The position numbers and the translations under genes were made by a program. The notes beneath the pieces are model-generated. The model was not told the origin of the DNA. It did no database searches and worked only from the letters and a program-made list of their open reading frames with translations. Positions 31,905 through 39,342 of a stretch of 43,485 bases of DNA are shown here, in pieces (within the stretch, counting starts at the first letter, position 1; each line of letters begins with the position of its first letter). The DNA comes from Oscillospiraceae bacterium (GTDB lineage Bacteria > Bacillota > Clostridia > Oscillospirales > Oscillospiraceae): the NCBI GenBank assembly GCA_022792495.1, contig JAAWBD010000021.1, forward strand, positions 1 to 43,485. The letters run 5' to 3'.

Positions 31905-32153
31905 ATGAACCAGAGCAGAGAAATAGCTTGGTACCAAAAACTTATGGCGCAAGCGCCCAGAATCAAGGTCAGCGGTTTGGAGGGTGACTACCGTGCACTG
32001 GCAGAGTTCAACAACGTGGTGCTTGCTGGCTGGTCATCAGACCAGATAGCGATGGCCATGGTTCCCCTCATGATGGAGCCCCGCACCCCCTCGTTCCCAG
32101 GATGTCACCAGCTCTCTCCGCTGCCCCAGTTCATGTCTCCCCCTCAACGTTAG
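31905..32153 (+). CDS. Truncated or frameshifted orphan protein of the tRNA-Ser patch
   Basis: An 82-residue frame behind a good GGAGG site. The first 55 residues look like a real folded helical domain (REIAWYQKLMAQAPRIKV, then ALAEFNNVVLAGW); the remainder, rich in Pro and Ser, looks like out-of-frame reading. A +1 shift near 32085 would extend the product to a TAA at 32200. No family recognised. Probably the relic of a mobile-element gene. Confidence 0.45.
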   Translation: MNQSREIAWYQKLMAQAPRIKVSGLEGDYRALAEFNNVVLAGWSSDQIAMAMVPLMMEPRTPSFPGCHQLSPLPQFMSPPQR

Positions 32154-32315
32154 GATCCCCTCCGAAGGCGTAAGCTGGCAGGGGCTGAAGCAGAAGTGCT
32201 AATACCAGGAGGAGAGAAAAAGCCGCTTCATTGTATCACTTCCTTCTTTTTGTTACATTCCTTTTTATCTCCCAAGAATATTTTCACGCATTAGGTAAAA
32301 ATTCCTATATATGAG

Positions 32316-32345
32316 TTGCAAAGAAGGCTCTGTTTTTGTCATAAT
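32316..32345 (+). promoter_or_regulatory. Probable promoter of the XRE-like/Spo0A-C-like pair
   Basis: TTGCAA (32316-32321), an 18-base spacer and CATAAT (32340-32345) lie 20 bases before the start codon at 32366. Confidence 0.5.
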
Positions 32346-32365
32346 TGATACAGAGGGGTATGCTT

Positions 32366-32635
32366 ATGTCGAAAACTGTTGAATCTTTTATCGCAGAGCC
32401 TATCCAAGAATATCAACGGGTGACCAACAAAACCTGCACAGAAATGGCTTTGGATTTTGACGTCACACTCTCCAATCTATATCGCTACCGGACAGGAAAA
32501 GGAAATCCACGCGCGAGAACCATTGACAAGATCATCTCCGCCGTCCAAGAGAACTGTCCTGAATTGTTAGCGCAAAAAAGAGATACCCCTGACAAGGAGG
32601 GAGCACTGAATGGAGCCTTCCACACAGATCCTTGA
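32366..32635 (+). CDS. Small XRE-like helix-turn-helix protein
   Basis: An 89-residue protein from ATG 32366 after AGAGGGG. Residues about 19-62 form a lambda-repressor-like domain: NKTCTEMALDFDVTLSNLYR, then TGKGNPRARTIDKII. Its 3' end overlaps the Spo0A-C-like gene by 26 bases, so both are co-expressed. Probable regulator of this small operon. Confidence 0.65.
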   Translation: MSKTVESFIAEPIQEYQRVTNKTCTEMALDFDVTLSNLYRYRTGKGNPRARTIDKIISAVQENCPELLAQKRDTPDKEGALNGAFHTDP

Positions 32636-32960
32636 CCTGTTGCGCCATTTGGGCATAACGGCAAACTACACAGGCTTTTTCTACGTAGCCGCCGCCGTGG
32701 AGCAATGCCTGGTTCACAGGGAAAAGCTACTGATGGTCACAAAGGATCTCTATCCCAGCATAGCCAGGCAGCATAAAACCACCTGGAAGGCAGTGGAGAG
32801 AGATATCCGTACCGTCAGTAACATCGTTTGGAAACACAACCGTCAGCCATTGGAGGAATTGGCCCACAGGCCGCTGACAAAGCGGCCCTCTCCCTCCGAG
32901 CTGCTGGCCATCCTAACCCTGGCCCTATGCTCTGAAAACAGAAAAGAGGCTCACAGCTAA
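32610..32960 (+). CDS. Stand-alone Spo0A C-terminal-domain-like DNA-binding protein
   Basis: A 116-residue protein that aligns by eye with the effector domain of Spo0A over nearly its whole length: ILDLLRHLGITANYTGFFYV, then KDLYPSIARQHKTTWKAVER, then the recognition-helix follow-up RDIRTVSNIVW and PSPSELLAILTLAL. In Spo0A this domain follows a phospho-receiver; here there is no receiver and no room for one. It could bind 0A-box-like DNA without phosphorylation control. AAGGAGG precedes ATG 32610. The stop codon lies in the loop of the terminator. Confidence 0.75.
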   Translation: MEPSTQILDLLRHLGITANYTGFFYVAAAVEQCLVHREKLLMVTKDLYPSIARQHKTTWKAVERDIRTVSNIVWKHNRQPLEELAHRPLTKRPSPSELLAILTLALCSENRKEAHS

Positions 32961-32978
32961 AAGCTGTGAGCCTCTTTT
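32942..32978 (+). terminator. Perfect terminator overlapping the end of the Spo0A-C-like gene
   Basis: AAAAGAGGCTCACAGCT and its complement form a 17-bp stem with a three-base loop and a four-T tail. The TAA stop (32958-32960) sits in the top of the hairpin, so a terminating ribosome would cover the stem. Confidence 0.92.
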
Positions 32979-32989
32979 CCTTGCCGCTG

Positions 32990-33085
32990 TTATGATTCCA
33001 GCTCTTCCCATTTTGGGAGCTCTTCTTTTATCTCCTCCAGCTCTCTTTCAGGGCGTAGTGGGCTTGGATCCGATCTTAGATTTCT
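32990..33085 (-). pseudogene. Possible C-terminal gene remnant on the minus strand
   Basis: A short open stretch of 31 codons ending at TAA 32992-32990 reads as a charged amphipathic helix (ERELEEIKEELPKWEELES), a pattern typical of genuine protein ends, but an in-frame stop lies just upstream and no start is seen. The rest of the gap 32979-33258 shows nothing else; an 81-codon plus-strand frame there has no ribosome site. Confidence 0.25.
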
Positions 33086-33258
33086 TTATTTTATCAAGAC
33101 TCATTATATTTCCTTGCGTAGTCACAGCATTTAATTTAAGTCAGAATCGCCAAAATAGAGCCGATTATTGTATCGTCTCTTATCGTTTCTATCGATATTT
33201 TTCTCCGATTGTCTTATTCTGGAATTATCCTAAATAATATAGAAAGGGATTGATTCCT

Positions 33259-33753
33259 ATGAAGCAAATCCAGAACGCTATCCTCAAAATGGACACAGAT
33301 TTGACCTCAGAGGAATTCTCCACACTCTGCCATGCCCTCTATGAAATGCGTGCCTCCTTCCCTGATCCTCCGATGATGAAGGTGATCTGTTCTGACATCA
33401 AGGTCAAGGCGAACAAAACTTCTCCCTCCTCTGTTTCTAAAAGTTTGGAGCGCGCTGTCCACCGTATTTTTGAGCACGGCGACCGCCAGATCCTGGCCTC
33501 CTATCAACGCAGCCGGCTTTTTGAGCAGCCTGCTCCCAACAAGTTTATCCGCACTGTCGCCATGCACTTATATAACGATTTAACCCCCCCATCTTCTGAA
33601 ACAGGCTGGCTAACCACCTCCTTCCTTTTTCGCTCCCCATTCCATTACAAAACAAAAAACGGCTGCAACTTAAAGCTGCAGCCGTTTTTGTCTTTGCTGT
33701 TTACATCGTACCAACAGCCTCTCCCATTTCGCCGGGAACCCATCCCTATTTGA
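33259..33753 (+). CDS. Second Spo0A C-terminal-domain-like protein, with an abnormal tail
   Basis: A 164-residue frame; ATG 33259 follows AGAAAGGGA. Residues about 5-105 resemble a Spo0A-C domain: SSVSKSLERAVHRIFEHGDRQ and then PNKFIRTVAMHLYNDL. After about residue 110 the sequence turns into Ser/Phe-rich low-quality coding and runs through a strong terminator hairpin at 33655-33689. In a shifted frame a TAA falls in that hairpin's loop, as in the first Spo0A-C gene, so the present tail is probably the result of a frameshift. Function of the domain may be intact. Sequence divergence from the first copy is large. Confidence 0.6.
   Translation: MKQIQNAILKMDTDLTSEEFSTLCHALYEMRASFPDPPMMKVICSDIKVKANKTSPSSVSKSLERAVHRIFEHGDRQILASYQRSRLFEQPAPNKFIRTVAMHLYNDLTPPSSETGWLTTSFLFRSPFHYKTKNGCNLKLQPFLSLLFTSYQQPLPFRREPIPI
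33655..33689 (+). terminator. Terminator hairpin inside the tail of the second Spo0A-C-like frame
   Basis: AAAAACGGCTGCA pairs with TGCAGCCGTTTTT around a nine-base loop. Its form and place mirror the terminator of the first Spo0A-C-like gene. Confidence 0.88.
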
Positions 33754-33819
33754 ATCATCAATCCGCCCTCCGGTTCCCCCATCGACAGAGTCCTGGCCGA
33801 TCCAGTCCAGACCACCAAT

Positions 33820-33927
33820 TCACATATACTGTCCGTCGGGACTCATCTGACCGTCCTTCTTCCCATCATAGTTCTGAGAAGCTATACAATACAGGGCTTC
33901 CCTTTTTTGTAGTTTAGAGCCGATTCT
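33820..33927 (-). pseudogene. Decayed C-terminal fragment, possible DUF2510-like tail
   Basis: A 35-codon minus-strand stretch without a start ends in TGA at 33822-33820. Its last residues, KKDGQMSPDGQYM, recall the PDG-containing motif of small surface-protein repeats such as DUF2510, cut off before the Trp-Asp-Gly part. The surrounding 33754-33975 region holds nothing else recognisable. Confidence 0.3.
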
Positions 33928-33975
33928 TTAAAACAGTGCAAGCGCAAAACCAACGTTTTATATTAAAATCCGGAT

Positions 33976-34389
33976 TTATAAATCGATCCAATCTGTTTTC
34001 AAATCTTTATAAACTCTGCATTTCAGTGCTGAAAATTTTAAGATGCAATAATCGGGATCGGTCTTGCCTTCTTTATAGAACATTGTATCTCCTGCCTGCC
34101 AAATTTCATCCTTGATGCTTTGTTCCGTCAGTACCTGCATCGTCCCAACGAGCATGACGCCCATATAGCTGAACAAGCCGCGCTTATAAAAATAGACACA
34201 CGCTTTTTCATCTGCATTGTATTGTGCAACCTTTAAAGAAGATGTATTTGTTGAGAAATAGAAGTCATTTCCATCAATTTTTCGTGGTGAAAGCATAGCC
34301 TTTGTATTGGGAAAACCCTCACTATCCACCGACGAAATTATAGCCGTCTTCTGTCTTTTGATAAATTCAAAAACTTGTTCCTTTGTCAT
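33976..34389 (-). CDS. Pyridoxamine-5'-phosphate-oxidase-fold (split-barrel FMN) protein
   Basis: A 137-residue protein of the general stress/PNPOx-like flavin family. Family pattern: AIISSVDSEGFPNTKAM at the N-terminus, FYFSTNTSSLKVAQYNADEKACVYFY in the middle, then a long C-terminal strand set. Length is normal. ATG 34389 follows GGAGG. These proteins bind FMN or F420-like cofactors and reduce varied substrates; the present one cannot be assigned a substrate. It is single-gene and its end has no clear terminator. Confidence 0.85.
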   Translation of the reverse strand: MTKEQVFEFIKRQKTAIISSVDSEGFPNTKAMLSPRKIDGNDFYFSTNTSSLKVAQYNADEKACVYFYKRGLFSYMGVMLVGTMQVLTEQSIKDEIWQAGDTMFYKEGKTDPDYCILKFSALKCRVYKDLKTDWIDL

Positions 34390-34541
34390 TGGGACGCCTC
34401 CACATATTCCGCCTTATCGCTTTGATTATATCAAAGCCATTATTGGGTTTCAAGCCGCGATTCGTGAAACCGCCGGTGCTTCAACTCTTCAACGCAAAAT
34501 GGATATGTACTTCGACCCATTATTTTGTCCGGATGTTACAG

Positions 34542-34573
34542 AAAGCCCCAGAGCCATGGCTCTGGGGCTTTTC
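34542..34573. terminator. Palindromic terminator after the Fur-family gene
   Basis: AAAGCCCCAGAGCC and its complement GGCTCTGGGGCTTT meet almost without loop around AT; T-runs on either side. It lies six bases past the stop of the leftward Fur-family gene. Confidence 0.88.
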
Positions 34574-34578
34574 TTGCT

Positions 34579-34956
34579 CTATCCACACTCCGGACATAAA
34601 CCGGTAAAGGTCAAGTCATGGCCTTCCACATGGAAGCCGGGGGCCGCCTGCTCCGCCGCGTTGTCCAGCTCCTTTTGGGCAGACATTTCCAGGTCAAATA
34701 CCCTGCCGCAGCCTCTACAGCGGAAATGGCTGTGGGGCTTTGTCTCCCCGTCATATCGCTCCACCGGGAAGGGCATCCGCATCAAGATCCCTTCCTCGGC
34801 CAACAGATTCAGGTTTCGATATACCGTCCCCAGACTCAGATTGGGGTTGGCCGGCTTCAGCCACTGGTAGACCATCTCGGCGGTGGGATGCTCCTTACTC
34901 TCCAAAACTGCCCGGCAAATCAGCTCCCGCTGCCGGGAATACCGTTTCCCTGCCAT
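34579..34956 (-). CDS. perR: Fur-family metalloregulator, PerR-like
   Basis: A 125-residue regulator. Winged helix with PTAEMVYQWL and LSLGTVYRNLNLL, then the metal-sensing half VERYDGETKPHSHFRC, with two structural-zinc pairs CRGC and CPEC. The Asp after Arg-Tyr and the His-rich turn fit PerR more than Fur, so a peroxide sensor is the likelier reading. ATG 34956 follows GGAGGTG; the longer frame to 35061 passes the promoter and operator and is not used. A perfect 19-bp palindrome covers its own start site, indicating autoregulation. Divergent from a small lipoprotein gene. Confidence 0.85.
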   Translation of the reverse strand: MAGKRYSRQRELICRAVLESKEHPTAEMVYQWLKPANPNLSLGTVYRNLNLLAEEGILMRMPFPVERYDGETKPHSHFRCRGCGRVFDLEMSAQKELDNAAEQAAPGFHVEGHDLTFTGLCPECG

Positions 34957-34971
34957 GGTATCACCTCCCTT

Positions 34972-34990
34972 AATAAGAATTATTCTTATT
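34972..34990. promoter_or_regulatory. PerR/Fur box on the regulator's own promoter
   Basis: AATAAGAATTATTCTTATT is a perfect 9-1-9 inverted repeat, close to the Per/Fur box pattern. It overlaps the expected start of transcription. Confidence 0.88.
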
Positions 34991-34994
34991 ATTG

Positions 34995-35023
34995 AAAATA
35001 CCATATCTCCAGGAAAAAGGCAA
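34995..35023 (-). promoter_or_regulatory. Promoter of the PerR-like gene
   Basis: On the minus strand TTGCCT (35023-35018), a 17-base spacer and TATTTT (35000-34995). The start falls within the palindromic box. Confidence 0.65.
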
Positions 35024-35134
35024 GTGGTTTTTTGACTTTTTTGCTTCCTTTTTCCGGCCATGATTCCGGCAGTTCAGGAAATACTATGTGGCGGATGGAG
35101 ATTCCAAAGATTTTGTTTTCAGGAGGAGAGGGAA

Positions 35135-35428
35135 ATGAATCGGAAGCTTGGCTTAACTGCCCTGGCTCTTGCACTGTCCGCCACTCTGGTGGGCTGCAGC
35201 ACCGCGGACAATAACCCGGATCACTCCGCTCCAGCGGTGGCACCTACCACGTCCCCTGCCCCTACTGCCACGGCCGCGCCCAACACCGTGACCCAGGGCA
35301 TGGAGAAGGCCGCCCGAGGCGTGGGCGACATGGCCCGCGGGGTGGGAGATGCCGCCCGGGACGCTGCCAATGATGTGGGCCGGATGGCCCGGAACGCCGG
35401 GGAGGACATCCGCAATTCTGTGCGGTAA
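35135..35428 (+). CDS. Small lipoprotein with a repeated amphipathic helix
   Basis: A 97-residue protein. Signal peptide with lipobox LVGC, a Pro/Thr/Ala-rich linker, then a helix made of a near-repeat, ARGVGDMARGVGDAARDAAN, continuing to DVGRMARNAGEDI. Such repeats recall LEA-like or YtxH-like surface helices in Oscillospiraceae; no enzyme motif. ATG 35135 follows AGGAGG. Divergent from the PerR-like gene, so a link with stress is possible. Confidence 0.8.
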   Translation: MNRKLGLTALALALSATLVGCSTADNNPDHSAPAVAPTTSPAPTATAAPNTVTQGMEKAARGVGDMARGVGDAARDAANDVGRMARNAGEDIRNSVR

Positions 35429-35431
35429 ATA

Positions 35432-35467
35432 AAGAGTGGCCGGATCCATCCGGCCACTCTTTTTATT
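35432..35467. terminator. Bidirectional terminator between lipoprotein and XRE-membrane genes
   Basis: AAGAGTGGCCGGAT and ATCCGGCCACTCTT form a 14-bp stem with a two-base centre, then T-run. It serves both convergent genes. Confidence 0.9.
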
Positions 35468-36497
35468 TTCCATCGCTCTTTCTCCTCCTGCACTCCTCCC
35501 AGATCCCCATCCCCAGCAGCACCAGGGAGGCAGCCAGCATAAGGAGAAAGATCAGAATGTTCACCCAGGAAAAGTCCCCCACATCCCGCCGCTCCAGCAA
35601 AGCCGAAAGAGAAAAATAGTCCAGAAACCGGGGCCCCTCCTGCTCCGGGAGCCGCCAGGCGCACAGGCTGTTGAACACAGGAATGAGAAAGCTGGTCAAC
35701 ACAGCCAGTATCCCCGCCTTGAAAAGTCCGCCCACAGGCAGCCAGCAGATGCATCCCAGATAGGCCCAGCCAAACGCCACCCCTGCCGCCGCCAGGGGAT
35801 AGCCCAGCCCCAAAAGCCAGTCTCCCCCGGTGAAGGCCCAGATCACGGCCAAAAGCAGAAACACCCACCCACTGGCATAGAGAGCGGAAAAGACCACCGC
35901 CCGCCTTCTGTCAAGCCTCCAAAACCCCCAGATCCCCCAGGGAAGGGCCAGGCTGACTCCAGTGATGAGAAGTCCCCCCGCCAGCCAATGTCCTCCGCCA
36001 TACTGCCAGCAGGCCAGCAGCAAAAGGATCAGGCAGCCGCTGGCCGCCCCCAGACAGATGGGGATCCGATCTCGCTTTACCCGAAAGGGCAGATTGGTAA
36101 AGCAGGCGGCCAAGCCAATGGCAGCCAATACGATCCAAAACCAATCCAGCCGGTGATAGACCCCCAGATCACTCACAAAGCAGGCCAGGAGAGCCACAGC
36201 GTAGCTTACCGCGAAAAACCGCCGCAGTCCCGCCACCGTCCTTCTCCAGTTTCCCGCCGCCTTCTCCTGGGCGTGGGCCTGTTCGTCATCACAGGCGGCA
36301 AAAAATTCATGCTCCGAGATCCTCAGCTCCCCGCAGATGGCCGTGATCAGGGACACATCCGGATAGGACAGCCCCCGCTCCCACTTGCTGACGGTGGACT
36401 CCGCCACATAGAGCCGCTGGGCCAGATCCTTCTGCGTCATATCCGCCTCCTGCCGCTTCCTGCGTATATATTCCCCAAAGGGCTTTTTTTCCTCCAT
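35463..36497 (-). CDS. XRE-family regulator fused to a multi-helix membrane domain
   Basis: A 344-residue protein. Residues about 8-62 are a clear XRE helix-turn-helix (DMTQKDLAQRLYVAESTVSK, then WERGLSYPDVSLI). About eight hydrophobic segments follow from residue 90 onward, with no recognisable catalytic motif. Such membrane-bound XRE proteins are common in Clostridia and may sense membrane or envelope state. ATG 36497 follows GGAGG. Divergent from the aconitase-like gene across about 200 bases. Confidence 0.85.
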   Translation of the reverse strand: MEEKKPFGEYIRRKRQEADMTQKDLAQRLYVAESTVSKWERGLSYPDVSLITAICGELRISEHEFFAACDDEQAHAQEKAAGNWRRTVAGLRRFFAVSYAVALLACFVSDLGVYHRLDWFWIVLAAIGLAACFTNLPFRVKRDRIPICLGAASGCLILLLLACWQYGGGHWLAGGLLITGVSLALPWGIWGFWRLDRRRAVVFSALYASGWVFLLLAVIWAFTGGDWLLGLGYPLAAAGVAFGWAYLGCICWLPVGGLFKAGILAVLTSFLIPVFNSLCAWRLPEQEGPRFLDYFSLSALLERRDVGDFSWVNILIFLLMLAASLVLLGMGIWEECRRRKSDGK

Positions 36498-36631
36498 AGG
36501 TCATTTCCTCCAAGATTTCGATTGGCGCCTGTCCCTAGATTAGCCGCGGTGTGGGGAAAAGTCAATACTTTTGCCCCATTTGAAAACTCGACTGTCAGGA
36601 AAGTCCCTGGGGGACAGGGCTCCGGCCCCTC

Positions 36632-36660
36632 TTGCCTTTTGGTCTGAGATTTGATATGAT
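36632..36660 (+). promoter_or_regulatory. Promoter of the aconitase-like hydratase gene
   Basis: TTGCCT (36632-36637), a 17-base spacer and TATGAT (36655-36660), 36 bases before the GTG start. Confidence 0.6.
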
Positions 36661-36695
36661 ACCCTCAACCATCTATCCCGAAGGAGGGATCTACT

Positions 36696-38903
36696 GTGAG
36701 CGTATCCGTCAAACAAGAGGGCTTTTATTGGAAAAATGGCGGCTTTATCCCCGCCAGGGCCGACTCTAGCCTGGTGGGCTCTGCCCGTCAAAAAACTATG
36801 GCCTACACCATTCTCTCCGTCCATAACGAGAGCGGAGATCCATCCCGGCTCCAGCTCCGCTTTGATGCCATGGCCTCCCATGACATTACCTACGTGGGCA
36901 TCATCCAGACTGCCCGGGCATCAGGGCTCACCCGCTTCTCCCTGCCCTATGTTCTCACCAACTGCCACAATTCCCTGTGTGCCGTGGGAGGAACCATCAA
37001 CGAGGACGACCACCTTTTCGGCCTTTCCGCCGCCAAGAAGTACGGCGGTGAGTTTGTTCCCGCCCACCAGGCAGTGATCCACTCCTACATGCGGGAGCGG
37101 TATGCAGCACCGGGGAAAATGATCCTGGGCTCCGACTCCCACACCCGGTACGGGGCATACGGCTGCATGGCCATCGGAGAGGGCGGACCCGAGCTGGCCC
37201 GGCAGCTTCTGAAAAAGACCTACGACATCCTTTACCCCCCTGTGATCGCCGTCTATCTCACCGGCTCTCCCAGGCCCGGCGTGGGGCCCCAGGACGTGGC
37301 TCTGGCTCTGGTGGGGGCTACCTTCAAAAGCGGTGCGGTGAAAAACGCCGTTCTGGAATTCTTCGGCCCCGGCGTAGCCAGTCTCTCCATGGATTACCGC
37401 TCCGGCATCGACGTGATGACCACCGAAACCACCTGCCTGTCCTCAGTATGGCAAACCGATGAGATCACTAAAAACCACCTCTCCACCCTGGGACGCGGGG
37501 AGCAGTATCAGCCCCTCTCCCCCGCTGACGGCGCTTACTATGACGGTCTGGTAGAGATCGACCTCTCCGCTGTGGAGCCTATGATCGCCCTGCCCTTCCA
37601 CCCCTCCAACGCCTACCCTATCCGGGAGTTCAAGGCCAACATGGCCGACCTTCTCCACCAGGTGGATCTGGACACCACCCAGCGGCTGGGTGCGAAGAAC
37701 GCTCCCTCTCTTCTGGAAAAAGTCCAAGGCCGAACCTTCCGCGTGGATCAGGGAGTCATCGCCGGCTGCTCCGGCGGCACCTTCCAGAATCTGAAGCGGG
37801 CAGCGGAGATCCTAAAAGGCGCCTCCACCGGCTCCGGCGGGTTCTGGCTGAGCTGCTATCCCGGCTCCATGCCCATCAACCTGGAGCTGACCAGAAAGGG
37901 CTATATCGCCGACCTGATGGCGGCGGGCTGCTCCATCCGCTCCTGTTTCTGCGGTCCCTGCTTTGGGGCGGGGGACGTGCCCGCCAACGGATGCTTCTCC
38001 ATCCGTCACTCCACCCGGAATTTCCCCAACCGGGAAGGCAGCAAGCCCGGGGACGGCCAGATCTCCTATGTGGCCCTCATGGACGCCAGGAGTATTGCCG
38101 CCACCGCCCTGAACGGCGGGGTCCTCACCGCCGCCGATGAGCTGCCCCTGCCCCCCGCCGACCGCCCGGAGGAGGGCTGGGCCTATGACGACAGCGCCTA
38201 CAAGGCCCGGGTCTACTATGGGGTCGGCAAGCCCCAAGCCGAAGCCAAGCTGATCCTTGGCCCCAATATCGCCGACTGGCCGGAGCAGATCCCCCTTCCG
38301 GAGAACCTGCTCCTCACCTGCTGTGCCGCCATCTACGACCCGGTGACCACCACCGATGAGCTCATTCCCTCGGGGGAGACCTCCTCCTACCGCTCCAACC
38401 CCCTTAAGCTGTCCCAATTCGCCCTGAGCCGTAAGTGCCCCAAGTATGTCTCCAATGCGCAAAAGGTTCAGGCAGAGGAGCTGAAGCGGCGTTCCGGTGA
38501 GGACAAGGACTTCCCTGCGGATACGGGCATCGGATCCTTCATCATGGCCCTGAAGCCCGGGGACGGCTCAGCCCGGGAGCAGGCTGCCTCCTGCCAGCGG
38601 GTGCTGGGGGGCTGCGCCAATCTGGCAGCGGAGTACGCCACCAAGCGATACCGCTCCAACGTGGTAAACTGGGGTATGCTCCCCTTCATCGCCGAAGATG
38701 TAAAGGACTGGAACATCCAGGAGGGCGACTCTCTCTATATCCCCGGTATCAAGACCCTTTTGGAGGGAAGCGGAGAGGAGCTCGGAGCCACCCTCATTCA
38801 GAATGGCAAGCAGACCCCGGTAAAGTTGAAGCTCCCCGGCCTCACAAGAGAGGAGCGAGACATCATCCTGGCAGGGTGCCTCATCAACTACTACGCGAAA
38901 TAA
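36696..38903 (+). CDS. Aconitase-superfamily hydratase (YbhJ-like)
   Basis: A 735-residue protein with the aconitase core: LTNCHNSLCAVGGT, GSDSHTRYG (substrate and cluster loop), AGCSGGTFQNL and CFCGPCFGAGD, which supply the three Cys ligands of a [4Fe-4S] cluster. The C-terminal swivel region has GGCANLAAEYATKRYRSN where aconitase has its catalytic GSSRE loop, so the usual active-site Ser-Arg pair is changed. E. coli YbhJ is a same-size relative of unknown substrate. GTG 36696 follows AGGAGGG. It stands alone with its own promoter and terminator. A hydratase of a citrate-like or other hydroxy acid is likely; TCA-cycle aconitase is less so. Confidence 0.8.
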   Translation: MSVSVKQEGFYWKNGGFIPARADSSLVGSARQKTMAYTILSVHNESGDPSRLQLRFDAMASHDITYVGIIQTARASGLTRFSLPYVLTNCHNSLCAVGGTINEDDHLFGLSAAKKYGGEFVPAHQAVIHSYMRERYAAPGKMILGSDSHTRYGAYGCMAIGEGGPELARQLLKKTYDILYPPVIAVYLTGSPRPGVGPQDVALALVGATFKSGAVKNAVLEFFGPGVASLSMDYRSGIDVMTTETTCLSSVWQTDEITKNHLSTLGRGEQYQPLSPADGAYYDGLVEIDLSAVEPMIALPFHPSNAYPIREFKANMADLLHQVDLDTTQRLGAKNAPSLLEKVQGRTFRVDQGVIAGCSGGTFQNLKRAAEILKGASTGSGGFWLSCYPGSMPINLELTRKGYIADLMAAGCSIRSCFCGPCFGAGDVPANGCFSIRHSTRNFPNREGSKPGDGQISYVALMDARSIAATALNGGVLTAADELPLPPADRPEEGWAYDDSAYKARVYYGVGKPQAEAKLILGPNIADWPEQIPLPENLLLTCCAAIYDPVTTTDELIPSGETSSYRSNPLKLSQFALSRKCPKYVSNAQKVQAEELKRRSGEDKDFPADTGIGSFIMALKPGDGSAREQAASCQRVLGGCANLAAEYATKRYRSNVVNWGMLPFIAEDVKDWNIQEGDSLYIPGIKTLLEGSGEELGATLIQNGKQTPVKLKLPGLTREERDIILAGCLINYYAK

Positions 38904-38949
38904 AGGATTCGCCGCCCGGCCTTAAAAGACCGGGCGGCGAATCCTTTAT
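38902..38949. terminator. Long bidirectional terminator between convergent genes
   Basis: AAAGGATTCGCCGCCCGG and its complement form an 18-bp stem around a loop of about ten bases. The stop codons of both converging genes lie in its feet. Confidence 0.92.
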
Positions 38950-39329
38950 TTCAAAAGTCCTCTTATCTGCTCCAGGGTCAGCCCTTGGGTCAGCACCATA
39001 TCAGCCCTCTCCTCCTGGAGATAGGGCCTCAGCGGATCCATAGCCTTGCGGTAGTCCAGCATACCCAGGATCCCCTGCTCTGTGGTGCTCACAAGCACCA
39101 GCTTCCAGTCCCTCACTGGCTTGCCGTCCAACCCATACTTCGCCCAGGGAGCCACAGGGAGAATGGTCTCCACCCCCTCGGTGAGAACCACCGCCCCAAA
39201 GGGCTCCTCCCCCTCCTTGCCATAGAAGTTCACGTTGGCCTTGAAGGCATTGTCCCAAGCCCCCTGAGGAACCGTGGGCACCTGGGACTCGGGCTCCTTC
39301 CTACCCTTGAACTTATCAAACAGCCCCAT
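38946..39329 (-). CDS. Small conserved protein downstream of fhs, function unknown
   Basis: A 127-residue soluble protein from ATG 39329 after AAGGAGG. N-terminus GLFDKFKGRKEPE resembles the start of many small cytoplasmic proteins. A central beta-rich part (VVLTEGVETILPV, WKLVLVSTT) and a C-terminal helix (LTLEQIRGLLK) are visible. No family recognised. It is 13 bases after the fhs stop and shares its operon. Confidence 0.75.
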   Translation of the reverse strand: MGLFDKFKGRKEPESQVPTVPQGAWDNAFKANVNFYGKEGEEPFGAVVLTEGVETILPVAPWAKYGLDGKPVRDWKLVLVSTTEQGILGMLDYRKAMDPLRPYLQEERADMVLTQGLTLEQIRGLLK

Positions 39330-39342
39330 AATGCTTTCCTCC

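Noticed and set aside
32367..32373. TGTCGAA, an exact Spo0A-box core, overlapping the start of the XRE-like gene
   Set aside because: It is simply the ATG-TCG-AAA start of the coding sequence, and about five such 7-mers are expected by chance in the window.
32992..33237. An 81-codon plus-strand hydrophobic frame
   Set aside because: No ribosome site, immediately after a terminator, and the opposite strand shows a better helix-like gene end.
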